From the NCBI RefSeq assembly GCF_003265705.1, contig NW_020312817.1, positions 45,511,113 to 45,575,112 of the forward strand: 64,000 nucleotides of DNA, given 5' to 3'. Source of the DNA: Callorhinus ursinus (taxonomy: Eukaryota > Chordata > Mammalia > Carnivora > Otariidae). The translations under genes and the position numbers were made by a program. The notes beneath the pieces are model-generated. The model saw only the letters and a program-made list of their open reading frames with translations. It searched no databases and was not told the DNA's origin. Positions 1-10,756 of the stretch are shown piece by piece; the first letter of the stretch is position 1, and every line of letters begins with the position of its first letter.

Positions 1-1404
1 AGGACTGAAGGGCAATTATTTTAGGAATGTCAGTGTTAAAACTAGGGAAGTCTTGGGCAAATTGGGGAATTAAGTTACTCCAAGAAGACCTAGTGTTTTT
101 AACCATGTTCCTCGTGTGATTATTAGGCACAGTATGGTTGAAGACTACTGTCCTTACCCTTTTTAGAATAACTCATTTTCTCAAGTGCAGAAATTAGTCA
201 CCAGCAGTGATATCAAGTAGGAGGTTCTCTTGTCTTCCTTGGTTCTACATTTTGTGAGAACTAGTCTCTTGCCATTTGGTCCTGGCTTCTGTATCTCACC
301 CTGACTTTCCATATGTAGGTTCCATGGTATGGGTCTTTTTCCTTCGTCCACTGCTGCCAATGGCTTCTGCCTCCTTACACCCTCCCACTCAAGTTTTGTC
401 CCTGTGGTGCATTTGCCTGTTCATTGCCATCTGTTTCTTACTTTCTCCTGCCTAGAGAAGTTCCATGATATATGGCTTCTGAGAGAAGTGCTCCTTCCAT
501 TGACTCTTTCCTTCCAGAGCCACCATGTAAAACACCCCACAGGCCTTTCACCAGTATTTTCTGTGGCTCTACTCCCTCCCCTCCTCTCCAGCCTTGCCAA
601 AATGATGCAAGAACACATTCTGCTCTCAGGCCCCTAGTGGGAGTGTGGATTTTCCAAATATGCCGAGTGGCGGGGAGGCTTCTCTGAGTGGCAAGGGCAG
701 GGCACAGAAAAGCTGATCAGCTGGGAGCATGACCTGGGCCCTGCTGAACCCTGAATGAGCCATTTACCCAGCATAACATCTGGAGCAAAGGAGCTGGGGG
801 GCCCTCAGGGAAGGGCTTATCTATTTAGGGAGGAGATAAAGCTGTGATTGCAGACTTCCCTCCAGTCACTCAAAAAGGAGGAGGAAAAGGCGAGGGTTAG
901 CATCTGGACTCTGTATATTATAAAACCATGGCTCTATTTTTGAAGGTACTGAGAGAAATCTTTCCAACATTTCAGAAAAGGGGCTATAACCTAGAGGTTC
1001 AAGAGTGCCGCAAAACCCTGAAATTATGCAGTGTTTTGTTGGTTTGTGCGTATATACATTTTCCTAAGTCTATAATTTTAACTATAATATCAGTGGGTTC
1101 TGTGGCTCAAAAGAAAAAAAAAAGAAAGAAGGTAAGAGAAAGAAAAAGAAAAAGAAAGGTTACGAACATTGCTTTAGAAAAGAATACAGACTTCTGGAGT
1201 CCTGAGGGTTAAAGTATGAGTTCCTGTCATTTTTATTTCCATTTCTCCTTGGTCTCACAAGCCCTAGTGCAGAGCATGGGGCATAGAAAATACTCACAAA
1301 GTACTTGTCAAACTACTTTTTATCACTACTACGCAGATACCAGAAACAGAAAATGCAAAGGGACAATATGTGGAGATTCACTCAGGAGTTCTGACTGGAA
1401 ATTC
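1..1404. other. Unassigned non-coding sequence
   Basis: I recognise no gene or confident interspersed repeat here apart from the purine tract near 1.1 kb. Short ORFs at 329-637 and 928-1212 have no recognisable domain and no coding context. A more GC-rich patch around 700-860 holds two GATA/TATC-type motifs and is noted as a weak regulatory candidate only. Confidence 0.5.
1109..1158. repeat. A-rich / (GAAA)n simple repeat
   Basis: A purine-only tract of A runs with interspersed G (AAAAG and GAAA units), about 50 bp, clearly visible in the sequence. No TSDs were seen to mark it as a retroposon tail. Confidence 0.8.
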
Positions 1405-1555
1405 AAGACTTAGGATCTGGTCCTTGCTCTACCACATATTTCCTCTGTGACTTGGGGCAAAGACTTCATTTCTCTGGGCTTTAAATTCCTCCTTGGGGTT
1501 TGGATTATATAATCTCTGAACAACTGTTCCATTTTGAAAGTCAAGTAGTCTTTCC
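1405..1555 (+). repeat. MIR SINE relic
   Basis: The order of motifs fits an ancient MIR: a GGATCTGGTCCTTGCTCTACCAC-like body followed by TGTGACTTGGGGCAAA and TTCATTTCTCTGGGC, equivalent to the MIR core (ability to lose, rank in cleaning, then the TCTGGGCCTCAG box). Diverged and without TSDs. It pre-dates the placental radiation if correctly assigned. Confidence 0.6.
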
Positions 1556-1744
1556 TTGCACAGAGCAGAGTTAGAATTATTCCACAATTTTAGCAAACAA
1601 AACAAGACAGCCTAATTCTTTCTTTTTGGGTGGAGAATTTGGACTTTCAGAGGGATTACCAGAAGAAGTACAAAATAAAAAAAAATCTTTGTGTTCCCTA
1701 ATACTGAAGTCAAAATCCTGTTCTATTTCATGTTAGATAAGGTA

Positions 1745-2165
1745 TTGATCCAATTGCATGACCATAAAATTAAGCATCTCCTCTGTGTGTGGAATTGGGC
1801 TAAGCAATTGTAAAACACATGGATCTTTTTCTCAAGTATCTTAGAACCTTATAGATAAGATTCAGACATATTCACCAGGGTGAAGACAGTAGTTAAACTG
1901 CAAGGTAGCAATTATAATTATAATAACCCTGAAGACTGAAGTGATTCCAATCGCTTCATGGGGGAGGTGGGACTTAAGTTGTGTGTTGAATGTTGGGCAG
2001 AGTTTAAATAAGTGGCAAAGGGAAGGCACTCCCAGTGAATGGGAAAATATAAGCAAAGAATGGAGGGGGGCATAGACCGTATAAGAAGAAAAGGAGATTT
2101 GCCTATCCGACAAAACAGAGGTTGCTTTTGGGGAAATGTGAGCATATTTGAGCTTGAAGGCCTGA
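1745..2165 (-). repeat. L2 LINE relic, antisense
   Basis: Read on the plus strand this resembles the reverse complement of L2. It starts with a degenerate size/abundance box and GAACCTTATAGATAAGA, then a GGTGGGACTTAAGTTG block, then AAGGGAAGGCACTCCCAGTGAATGGGAAAATATAAGCAAAG-like sequence equivalent to the reverse of the L2 GCCTTTGCAC...CCTGGAA block. Strongly diverged, so the assignment is moderate. Confidence 0.5.
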
Positions 2166-2340
2166 ACAGAAGTTTAGGGCATTATACCTCTGTGGAGAGG
2201 CTGCTTTGAATTGTTGAGCAGATGTCACTGCTGAGAGTGGCAGTGGAGGAGCCTCAGTGTACCCAGCGGGCCAGGGACTGGAGTGCTGGGGCAGCCATGT
2301 GGGTGTGCCTTGATAAAACCCAACAGTGGAAGTGGAGGAG

Positions 2341-2521
2341 TGCGCGCCTGGGCGGCACAGTTGGTTACGCGTCTGCCTTCAGCTCAGGTCATGATACCGG
2401 ATCCTTGGGATGGAGCCCCTCATTGGATTCCCTGCTCCGTGGGGAGTCTGCTTCTCCCTCTGCCCCTCACCCTGCTCTCATGTGCTCTCTCTCAAATAAA
2501 TAAATAAAATCTTTAAAAAAA
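2341..2521 (+). mobile_element. SINEC (CAN SINE), full-length
   Basis: A tRNA-derived carnivore SINE. It begins GCGCGCCTGGGCGGCACAG, runs through GTCATGATAC and TCTGCTTCTCCCTCTGCCCC, and ends in CTCTCTCAAATAAATAAATAAAATCTTTAAAA. It is bounded by 11 bp duplications of AAGTGGAGGAG at 2330-2340 and 2522-2532. The CTCA of the usual A box is GCACA here, so the internal pol III promoter is damaged. Short ORFs across it are SINE artefacts. Confidence 0.93.
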
Positions 2522-2532
2522 AAGTGGAGGAG

Positions 2533-3902
2533 AGAGAAGAACGCATTGTGGAATCTGCAGTAGCAGCAGGCAGTGCTCAAGGGCTGTGGGGAAAGCTCAG
2601 AGCGTGTGCTGCTGAGGAACCATGAAGGGAACACACTATTCTTGGCTGATATCTGGTTTGAGGTTGGAATCCTTGTTCTCCTCCTGGAAAATCCTGAATT
2701 TAAAACTCCTTGTGGTTCCTGCCTTTTACCCATTTATAGGGCTGATGCTATTGACCAGAGGAATGTCTGATGGAGATTCACCCACGTTCTTCCTTCTCAC
2801 CTCTCTTATTCCAAAAAATAAGTACTTAACAAGGTGCCCCAGTGGTTGGGGAGAATTCTGTGGCTGGCTTAGGGGTCAGCCTGGGTCTACTACTGGCTGT
2901 CATTCTCTGTGTTTAAACTTTAATAGGTAAGGTTAGAGGTCATCCCTAACTAAGATCAGGGAAGAATCTGGTAGGAAATGATTTTCTTTTTCAGGTACAA
3001 CATCATCCAGCCCTTCTGGGGAAAAATCAAAATCAAAAACAAAACATTTTGCCCTTAGATAATGAGAACCTTATCTAAACAATGGTTCTAACTTGCTTAT
3101 ATCCTGTGGCATGAGTGACTGGATATAAATCCTTTCTTGTTGTTGCTGTTATTGTTAATAAAGTGCTCAATGGTGAATTCTTTTCTAAGTTAACTACACT
3201 ACCCTAAGTGCCCAGCAGAACCACGTTCTATTTCAGGGTGGAGGGAGGGGTCTAGAATGTCATTCTTGGCAGCTTTGTGTATGAGCTGCCTCCCTGTCCA
3301 ATAAGCCTGTGGAGTGTCTGAAGGAGATGTCCAAAATAACTTCTCCTTTCCAAATTCAAGGGGACCGTTGTGGTATAGAAAAAGAAACAGCCTATCTACA
3401 AGAACATGGAGCCCATTCCAAAAGAAATAAATCAGCAAATGTGAAAAAGAGAGGAAATCCTGATAGTGTCCAGCCATGGAGATGCTAAGGGGTGTGATGC
3501 TGGGACAATGCCCTGGACAGGATGAGGTGATACCGCCTAGAGGCTTTATTGCAGAAGGAAATTCTGAGTAGTGTGGGAGGACCATAAAATTTACCACAGA
3601 AGAGTGAGAGGAAATAGAATTCCAAGATTAGAAAGAAAGAGCTCTGAGCAGGAAATAAGAATAGGAGAAAAACACCAGGACAGATAAATGGACGTACTAG
3701 CTGCTCTAGGCAAAGGCCACAGAAAGATTTGTCAAAAGGAGTCTTTTATTAAATATAGAAAGTATGCTTCTTAGATTTGTGTTAGTTCTTTCTCTTGACT
3801 TAAAACTAAGTGGATGATGGAGAGTACTAGCTTCATCAATCTACAAACACAGGAAGTTAGAGTATGTGTACCAAATTTTGTCAGTCTTAATCAAATGCTA
3901 TA
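2533..3902. other. Unassigned non-coding sequence
   Basis: No gene or confident repeat was recognised. A 132-codon minus-strand ORF at 3199-3597 has no recognisable domain, no Kozak support and no codon pattern that distinguishes it from chance. Confidence 0.5.
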
Positions 3903-4060
3903 GGGGACACCTGCGTGGCTCAGTCTCTTAAGCATCTGACTCAGGGTCCCGGGATCGAGCCCCGCATTGGGCTCCATGCTGAGAGGGGCGTCTTCTTGTC
4001 TTCCTCTCACTCTGCTCTCTCTGTCTTTCTCTCTCAAATAAATAAATCTTTTTTTAAAAT
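3903..4060 (+). mobile_element. SINEC (CAN SINE), diverged copy
   Basis: Head GGGGACACCTGCGTGGCTCAG, box-B-like GGGATCGAGCCCCGC, then a (TC)-rich stretch and CTCTCAAATAAATAAATCTTTTTTT tail. The body is shorter than its neighbours. A TSD is not convincing (CTATA near both edges only), so it is probably an older insertion than the copies with long TSDs. Confidence 0.9.
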
Positions 4061-4069
4061 CCTATAATT

Positions 4070-4215
4070 AATAGCCATTATCATCCCTTACTGAGCATGT
4101 ACTCTGTGTCAGGATTATTGCATTTCGTCTTCATCACAACGCTATAAGGTAAATCGTAGTATTTTCCCCAGAACTTAGATTAAGAAACCGAGATGCAAAA
4201 CTCTCCTCTGTAGAT
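4070..4215 (+). repeat. MIR SINE relic
   Basis: Contains TTACTGAGCATGTACTCTGTGTCAGG followed by CTTCATCACAACGCTATAAGGTA and ATTAAGAAACCGAGATGCA, which match in order the 3' half of MIR (start of the size-class box, the CTCACAACAACCCTATGAGGTA box and GAGGAAACTGAGGC). Confidence 0.65.
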
Positions 4216-4319
4216 GGTAAGTTATAATAATAGTATAATTGAAGTAATTCGTGTAAATTGCTTATCTTCTTTTTTACTATTGCCCCATCGCCCATAACTT
4301 TTAATTGCTAGAGTGCATG

Positions 4320-4985
4320 CCAGCTTAGTCTCTCTGTCCCTAAGGCTCACCTGTCTCTTACCTGGATTACGGGAACAGTGTTCATGAGTTTACTTGGTTT
4401 TCCTTTGCCTTTTCTGGTAGATTCTCAACGAAGCAGTTAAGAAAGTCAGATCCTGGCACTCTTCTGCCAGAGATCTGCAGTGGTCTAAAAAGCCTCACAT
4501 AGGGCGCCTGGGTGGCTCAGTCGTTAAGCGTCTGCCTTCCGCTCGGGTCATGGTCCCAGGGTCCTGGGGTCGAGCCCCGCATCGGGCTCCCTGCTCCGCG
4601 GGAAGCCTGCTTCTCCCTCTCCCGCTCCCCCTGCTTGTGTTCCCTCTCTCGCTGTGTCTCTCTCTGTCAAATAAATAAAATCCTAAAAAAAAAAATAAAT
4701 AAATAAAAAAAAAAAATAAAAAGCCTCACATAATCTCCTCCCCAATTAGCTTTCAAGGTCATCTCCCATAGTTCTACCCCTTGCTTACTTGGCTCTGGCC
4801 ACATAGATTTTCCCTGCAGTCCCTTGACAATGGGACACATTGTCACTGTAGGGCCTTTGCACTTGCTCTGTCCTTTGCCAGGAATGCTTTCTCCCTATTT
4901 GCTTGTTCTTTTCTCTCACTGCCTTTAGGTCCTTTTGTTTAAGTGTCTCAGAGAGACCTTCCCAGACCATCCTTATTTATTTGTT
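4320..4985 (+). repeat. L2 LINE relic split by a SINE
   Basis: L2-like sequence lies on both sides of the SINE at 4502-4716. The right half has AGGGCCTTTGCACTTGCTCTG, CCAGGAATGCTTTCTCCC and CTCAGAGAGACCTTCCCAGACC, which are ordered hallmarks of the L2 3' region. The left half carries weaker L2 blocks. The split proves that L2 was already present when the SINE inserted. Confidence 0.72.
4502..4716 (+). mobile_element. SINEC, young full-length copy
   Basis: A well-preserved CAN SINE with a 16 bp perfect TSD (TAAAAAGCCTCACATA at 4486-4501 and 4717-4732). The A-box region TGGCTCAGTCG lies at 4513-4523. The B-box region near 4566-4576 reads GGGGTCGAGCC and has lost the GATC core. The tail is AT-rich with AATAAA motifs. 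Perfect TSDs and a canonical body indicate a relatively recent insertion, into an L2 relic. Confidence 0.97.
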
Positions 4986-4999
4986 TTATTTATTTCACT

Positions 5000-5389
5000 T
5001 TTTTTTAAATTGAAGGACAAAAGGTCACATTCAGAGGTTAGCAGGCCTCATGCAGATAGTTAAAACCATCCTTCTCTTTTTTGGTTGACCATCTCCTAAT
5101 TGCAAGTAATGTCCATGAGTACTTTAGAACCATCTCAAATTGTCCTTTGAGGAGCTCCACCATACCACTACATAACAGGCATAACCACATGCACTGCTGT
5201 GCTGTGTCTCACTGGATATCATCATCATCAAACAGATCTTCAAAATCATTTAAAAAGTCTGCATGAACTGAACTGCCTTCTCGTTGGCTGCCAAGTCCAT
5301 CAGGAGCCTGGTGCTGCCCGCTGCCTTGTCCAGGTCCACATAGGGCCTGGTGCCTTGGGGAACATCTCGTCTACCACTGGCTTCATGTG
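5000..5389 (-). pseudogene. COPS9: Processed pseudogene of COPS9 (COP9 signalosome subunit 9)
   Basis: Read on the minus strand, an ATG at 5386 opens a copy of the small acidic COP9 signalosome subunit, about 57 residues in the intact gene. Recognisable blocks are [18 protein letters not shown] and the acidic tail NDFEDLFDDDDIQ, with the stop at 5209-5211. The copy is broken by a 1-nt loss near 5336-5347 (before the PYVDLD block) and a tandem 5-nt duplication (GAACT twice at 5265-5274 on the plus strand). No introns interrupt it. A 3'-UTR-like stretch runs down to an oligo(A) (poly-T on plus) near 5000-5008. This is the signature of L1-mediated retroposition. The 5' boundary and TSDs are uncertain. 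I infer that it makes no product. The identification rests on remembered protein sequence. Confidence 0.85.
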
Positions 5390-6927
5390 GCCTGTGGCAC
5401 CTCCCACGTCCCCAGCCTACTTTGGCCACCCTGATGCCTCTTCCCCACGCCATCCTTTTGAAAATTGCACTTCCTGCTTGACCAACATTCCTGATCCTTC
5501 TCATAGCATCAACATCTGATGTATGAAACATTTTACACAAGTAGGAAAATAGCTGCTCTTTATCTCTCCTTTCTGGAATGCCAAGGCAGAATAGCCTTCT
5601 CTGTACCCAGCACATATTAGGTGCCCCCAAGTTGTGTGGAATGTTGAATGAATCAACTCTTTTATCTGTTTTGATCTCTAATGTCTCTCCCACGACACTA
5701 AAATCTTGTCTCTATACTCAAGGATGGAATGTTGCTTCCAGTTTTCCTTCTGAAACCCTCTACAAATTAGACAAACCAGAATCAGCTGGCCTGTGGCCAA
5801 AATGAGCAAGGGTTATAAACCCTTCTCTCACTGAGAAACAGCCTTCCATCTTTTTCATCCCTTTGTCATTCACTGGGTATTGGCAGAGAAAAGCCCAACA
5901 AAAGAGCATAATTAGGAAAAGACAAACCACACCAAACGAGCCCCATGAACATAGAAAACTAGGTCATTGTTCCTAATATAAGGAAGAAGATCTCTGTTTC
6001 TAGCTAGGCTATGTTCCACTTGTGTGAAAACATTGTAATTAATTGAATTAATTTAATTCTGAATATTGTGGGAAAATGTGTGCCTTTTAGCCTTTTAGTA
6101 ATCTGCCATTTTTCTTTTTCTGTAGATGGCATATCTCGCACCCACTCTGCATAGCTCCTAAATATGCTAAATATCTGATTGATGACATGTTTGAGCAATG
6201 CCCTTACACAACCCTACAAGCGACACATACTTCTGACTACCTACTAAGTCTGAGCCAAATATGCCCTTGGCTTCCAGCAGATTACAAGACTTCTACTGAG
6301 AGCACACTACCTTCTAAACTTTGATTAAAGCTGCAGAATATATAAGAGAAGCTTCCTCTTCCACCCAGTAAGTGCTATGGCTGAACTGAATATTAACCCT
6401 CACCTTGTAACTTTAGGAAAACCTTTTGAAGGTGTAGCAATCATTATCCATCATAGTTGCCAGTGACCCACGACAAATCAAGGTGTGAATTACAGTAGCC
6501 ATTACTGAACCATTTCAGAGGACCCAGGAAATATTACCTGCCCTGAGCTCTCTTGGTAGGAGAGAGAGGGTAGAGAGCAAAATAGCTATGGCTGAAAGAA
6601 CCACAAAAGAAGGCATCTTATTTTGCTTCTCATCTCCAGTCACCAAAAGAACTAGAATCATCTTCTCACTTTCTGAGCTCTTATTTTCAGGTTGCAAATA
6701 TTTACTCAAATATTTTACACATACCAAGAAATGTTGCATTATAAATCTGACACAAGATTCAAGATGCTAGGATGATTCTGAAGAGCAAGGCTAAAACCAT
6801 GTACTTTGCAAACAAACAAATACAAAATTTAAATGAAAGTTAATAAATATTTTTTGCCTATTCCTCTTCTACCTAAACTATTACTTCTCACCCCCTTTTT
6901 CAAATAGTTTAATTATTAGTTTACATG
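5390..6927. other. Unassigned non-coding sequence
   Basis: AT-rich sequence with no recognised gene or clear interspersed repeat. The 147-codon minus-strand ORF at 5250-5693 overlaps the COPS9 copy only because one of its frames stays open, and the rest of it is not recognisable. Confidence 0.5.
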
Positions 6928-6941
6928 TGAAATCTACTTTT

Positions 6942-7105
6942 TAAAAATTTTATTGTTATGTTAATCACCATACATTACATCATTATTTTTTTCCTTTCTT
7001 TAAAAAGTTTTTCACTGTTATGTTAATCACCATACATTACATCATTAGTTTTTGATGCAGTGTTCCATGATTCATCGTTTGTATATAACACCCAGTGCTC
7101 CATTC
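6942..7105 (-). mobile_element. LINE-1 3'-end insertion, severely 5'-truncated
   Basis: Reverse-complemented, this is the 3' end of a carnivore L1 (ATGGAGCACTGGGTGTTATA ... CATCAAAAACTAATGATGTA ... GGTGATTAACATAACA). It is flanked by a perfect 14 bp TSD, TGAAATCTACTTTT at 6928-6941 and 7106-7119. The terminal 32 bp occur twice (6954-6985 and 7016-7047), separated by a T-rich spacer, inside the same TSD pair. Confidence 0.9.
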
Positions 7106-7363
7106 TGAAATCTACTTTTGACATAAAACTGAGGTTAATGGAGGATGAAGCTACATTCTCTTAGAGGATTAGCTGAGCTTCCGTGAAGTGAAGGATCTTT
7201 GAAACCTTGTGGGGGTGGGTGGTCTTTGAAACTTTCACCTCTAAATTTTGTTCTACCTAAAGCAGCAGAGAGTTCTACAGCTTCTCTCCAAAAGACAATC
7301 CAAATTCCCACCCAGGTACTAACTTTAATCCTTTGCTCTTACAAAGGCTGAAGAAAATATTTC

Positions 7364-7544
7364 TTTCTTTTTTTTTAAGATTTTATTTATTTGACACAGA
7401 GAGAGAGAAAGCACAAGCACGGGTAGTGGGAGAGGGAGAAGCAGGCTCCCCATTGAGCAGGGAGCCTGATGCAGGGCTCGATCCCAGGACCCTGGGATCA
7501 TGACCTGAGCCAGACACTTAACTGACTGAGCCACACAGGTGCCC
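7364..7544 (-). mobile_element. SINEC, minus strand
   Basis: A poly-T/AAGATTTTATTTATTTGACA tail, GA-rich tract, AGCAGGCTCCC block, GGCTCGATCCCAGGACCC and terminal GAGCCACACAGGTGCCCC identify an inverted CAN SINE. A perfect 16 bp TSD (CTGAAGAAAATATTTC) occupies 7348-7363 and 7545-7560. The usual GAAGGCAG segment next to CCTGAGCC is deleted. Confidence 0.96.
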
Positions 7545-7560
7545 CTGAAGAAAATATTTC

Positions 7561-8510
7561 ACTCAAAGAGTTTCATAAACTAACAGGCTAGTTAGCAAAG
7601 GACATATTGTTTATTTTAAACTAGTAGGTTTTTCACAGAACTCTATAAATTACATGTCTGTAGATCTCCTGCATATGAGACTGGCGTTAGTCATGACAAC
7701 AGACTTATTAAAACTTAAAGCAAACATAAGTTTCTGTTCATCAAATATATACTGAGGAAGAAAAACATCTCCTAAGTCATTCTATAAATGTAAGGGAACA
7801 CAGTTATGAGCACCACAAATACTTGTTGTGGTGATGGTTCTAATTGTCTTGCCAGAGGATGAGTTGGGGTATTCCTATTTACTCTCCTTTATTACCAATC
7901 AACTCAGTTCATCTGCCTACCCTGAAAACTGCTTGCTTGTAGTTTCTTTTTCTTTTTCCCCCAAGACCTTACACTGTGAAAGACTTTAATATCCATGATT
8001 TGCTGTGGCAGGGTGGTGCCCCATGCATGTTCAAGTTACCTTCAGATTTAATGCTTTCTCTACCACTCAAAGGTGCATTAGGAAGTGAAGCTCTGATCTG
8101 AGACCTTCACCAGCCAGGAGTCAGCTATTTTCAATGACTTTCTCAGTAACATTCATTCCTTTTGACCTGCCTCTCTCTCTTTCATTTGCATTCTAGCCTG
8201 GCCCAAGGAGAATGATTGCCTGTCCTGGATTGCTTCTTGCATGGTGTTGATTTAGTGGTAACACTGTACTGTATAATTCATCTGCTCCTCAGTCCCATAA
8301 TGACTTGGCTTATATAGTGCACACACTGAATATCTATCTAAGCACCTCGGCCCTAGGGCATAGAGGGCAGCAAAGGAGAGTCCTTGCTCCAGAGATGGTC
8401 CCTAACCTATGGTAAACAGGGAATTTTCAGTGATGGCTGGTTATAAACAATGTAAAGGGGTTCAATTTTCCATATGGCATGATCTTGGGTGTGTTTGGGG
8501 GGGTGGAGTA
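7561..8510. other. Unassigned non-coding sequence
   Basis: No gene or confident repeat was seen. Weak L2-like resemblance around 8320-8400 is too diverged to call. Confidence 0.5.
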
Positions 8511-8514
8511 GGGA

Positions 8515-8705
8515 ATTAAATGAAATGTAATGAATACCTACAGTTTGATAGATACTGGGACAAGCATTTTACATATGTTCATTTATTTTTCAAAACAACT
8601 GATGAGGAAACTGAGGCTCAGAGGGCTTAAGTAACATTCCTAAGATCACACAGCTAGAAACTGATAGAGAGGTTAAAATTTAAATCTGTCTGATGCCATA
8701 TCCTA
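8515..8705 (+). repeat. MIR SINE relic
   Basis: Contains, in order, TTTACATATGTTCATTTATTTTT, GATGAGGAAACTGAGGCTCAGAG, CTTAAGTAACATTCCTAAG, ATCACACAGCTAG and the AATCTGTCTGATGCC tail. These are textbook MIR 3'-half motifs, only moderately diverged. Confidence 0.85.
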
Positions 8706-9672
8706 TATTATTTTCTTATTTGACCTTAACCATTCCTCCTGTTTTTCTATGACCCATGTTTTTTTTCTGCTCATATTTCATGATTATACCTAAGGACCCA
8801 AGAAATGTAAACTTACTATGCACCTGGAAAAAGAATTGGGAATATTTGGTAAACACTAGTGATTGCTATACCTCCTCCGAGTCATGAAAATCCCACTGAG
8901 TTTCTAAATAAGTCTAGAATGCCACAGGTGAATTCACCCGTTACCAACTGCAACCCCTTGTTCCACTTTTACTAATATTTGACCACAGAAGAGTTATCAA
9001 AAATAGTTAGATGGTACCTAGATATTAAAAACTATGACTATAGTTTCCAATATTTGTGGGTGCATCTGGGAAGAGATGTTAGATGAATGGAAATGTTTGC
9101 CAGGAGTAGACCAAGGGTTCTAGCAAGGGAAAGAATGCTGGTCTGGCTGGACCACAGATGGCCTGGTATAGTCACTTCTTAGTATGAGAGGCTTGAGCAA
9201 GCTCAAAATGGGGCATTTGTTAACCACCATGCTGCCATTCTATAAGCATTTTTTTTTTTAATTCTTAAAGATTTTTTGGCTAGCCAGGGAACACTTTGAA
9301 TATGAGCAGCTAACTTCTTTCTTAACTCCAGGTAACATGATCCCTAATAGGCAAAAGCAGGACGTAGTCATCCTACAAAGGCCTGGAAAGAGGATGGAAG
9401 GGATCAAAGAACCGTAATCCATGTACCCATCTAACATTCCCCATTCGAGAGCTCCAGCTGGACTTCATTCTGGTAAAGTGTAATTTCTCTACCCAATTAG
9501 ATTTATCCTTAAATTAAGGATACTTTTAACTATATATTATTTTTGTTTGCTTGTATAAATCTTTAACATGTGTATGCATCATCTATTAAAAACAGCCTAT
9601 TAAACAAATAAGGGGAAATATTTCTTAAAATGTCATTCTGCTATAGATCTCAATATAAAGAACAAGAGAAGC
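8706..9672. other. Unassigned non-coding sequence
   Basis: No recognisable gene, RNA or confident transposon. It includes a short poly-T near 9250. Confidence 0.5.
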
Positions 9673-9712
<40 letters not shown>

Positions 9713-9713
9713 T
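9673..9713. repeat. (TTA)n microsatellite
   Basis: An uninterrupted trinucleotide array of about 13 TTA/ATT units, likely polymorphic in length. A minus-strand ORF reads it as poly-Asn, which is a repeat artefact. Confidence 0.95.
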
Positions 9714-9894
9714 TTAACCAAGATCATCCTAAGGAAGGCATGATCTCTATGTTGTTTCCTCCTTCTTCCCTGGAAAAGCAAAAAGGGTCTTGTGATTTCC
9801 TCAGGTCTGCACATACCCACTGGCTGCCCATTATCTTGAGTTATTTCAATGTCTTTCACTGAGACTGATAACACAGATTCTGGTAGCTAAACAT

Positions 9895-10085
9895 TTATAC
9901 CCTTATATAGCATCTTTTAATCTTCAAGCTTGACACTTAACTCTATTTTCAAAGCAACTTTGGGAAGTAGGTGGGCCTTATGATCATATGACTTGTGGGC
10001 CTACTGATATCTAACGAAGGAAAAGATACTGCTTAGTGTCAGACAGCTGGTCGGAATCAGGAATAGATCTTGACTTTCAGTTTTA
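9895..10085 (+). repeat. MIR SINE relic
   Basis: Ordered weak matches to MIR: ATATAGCATCTTTTAATCTTC, AAAGCAACTTTGGGAAGTAGGTGG, then AGTGTCAGACAGCTGG and GGAATCAGGAATAGATCTTGACTTTC (equivalent to GGGATTTGAACCCAGG). Confidence 0.55.
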
Positions 10086-10289
10086 GGTGTATTTATTTAT
10101 CCTCCCCCATACAGTTCCCTTTGAGTTTTTATATATACATTTAAAAATATTTACCCATACCGTTAATTAGTACTATAACTGAAGAGGCCCCAATAATTTG
10201 CTGCCTTGTTAGTAACTTCTATTTATTAGTAATTTATTCTCTTATAGTGGGGAGTTTCTTTTTTTCTCTCTTATCTGCAAAACAAACTA

Positions 10290-10735
10290 TCATGATCATT
10301 AAAATTAAGTCCTCTTTCTCTGTCTGGCACACAAGCTTCCTCATACTTTAATCTCATCTCACATTCTTGGTTTTCCCTGCTACTACTTCTCTTCATGAAG
10401 ATGACACTCTCACCTAAGCACTGACTTTTATCAGAATGTGCTACATGATCTGGTGCCTCTGAGCATCTGACTGTGTTTTTCTCTCAGCCAGAAACACTCG
10501 GCTTCTACATTACTATCTATTGAAATTATCATCCTTGAAAACCCACCCATTGAGCTATCTTTTCCATTAATCTGTTACTGACTAGAAACACATGCAGCCT
10601 TTTCCTCTTATGAACACTTCACACCAATGCTAGCAGGATGGAACCTTTTGTTCTGAGGGCAAAGAAAGCTCTTGGCACTGTGCCCTTAGTCATAATAGCA
10701 GCTTAATAATATTTGTTTAACTAGAACTACTACAA
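10290..10735 (+). repeat. Possible L2 LINE relic
   Basis: CCCACCCATTGAGC-type sequence is followed by TTCTGAGGGCAAAGAAAGCTCTTGGCACTGTGCCC and CAGCTTAATAATATTTGTTTAAC, resembling the L2 3' terminus. Strongly degenerate. An approximate 30 bp tandem echo (AATAATATTTGTT at 10704 and 10734) occurs at its end. Confidence 0.4.
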
Positions 10736-10756
10736 TAATATTTGTTCAATACTACA

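Noticed and set aside
3199..3597. 132-codon minus-strand ORF
   Set aside because: No domain, no conserved motif, no gene context; compatible with chance.
4502..4716. tRNA gene call
   Set aside because: The tRNA-like head with A/B-box resemblance belongs to a SINEC with a 16 bp TSD; no cloverleaf is intact. The same applies to the other SINEC copies.
5250..5693. 147-codon minus-strand ORF as an intact novel protein
   Set aside because: Only the 3' part overlaps COPS9 sequence and in a shifted frame after a deletion; the upstream part is unrelated. Treated as a pseudogene.
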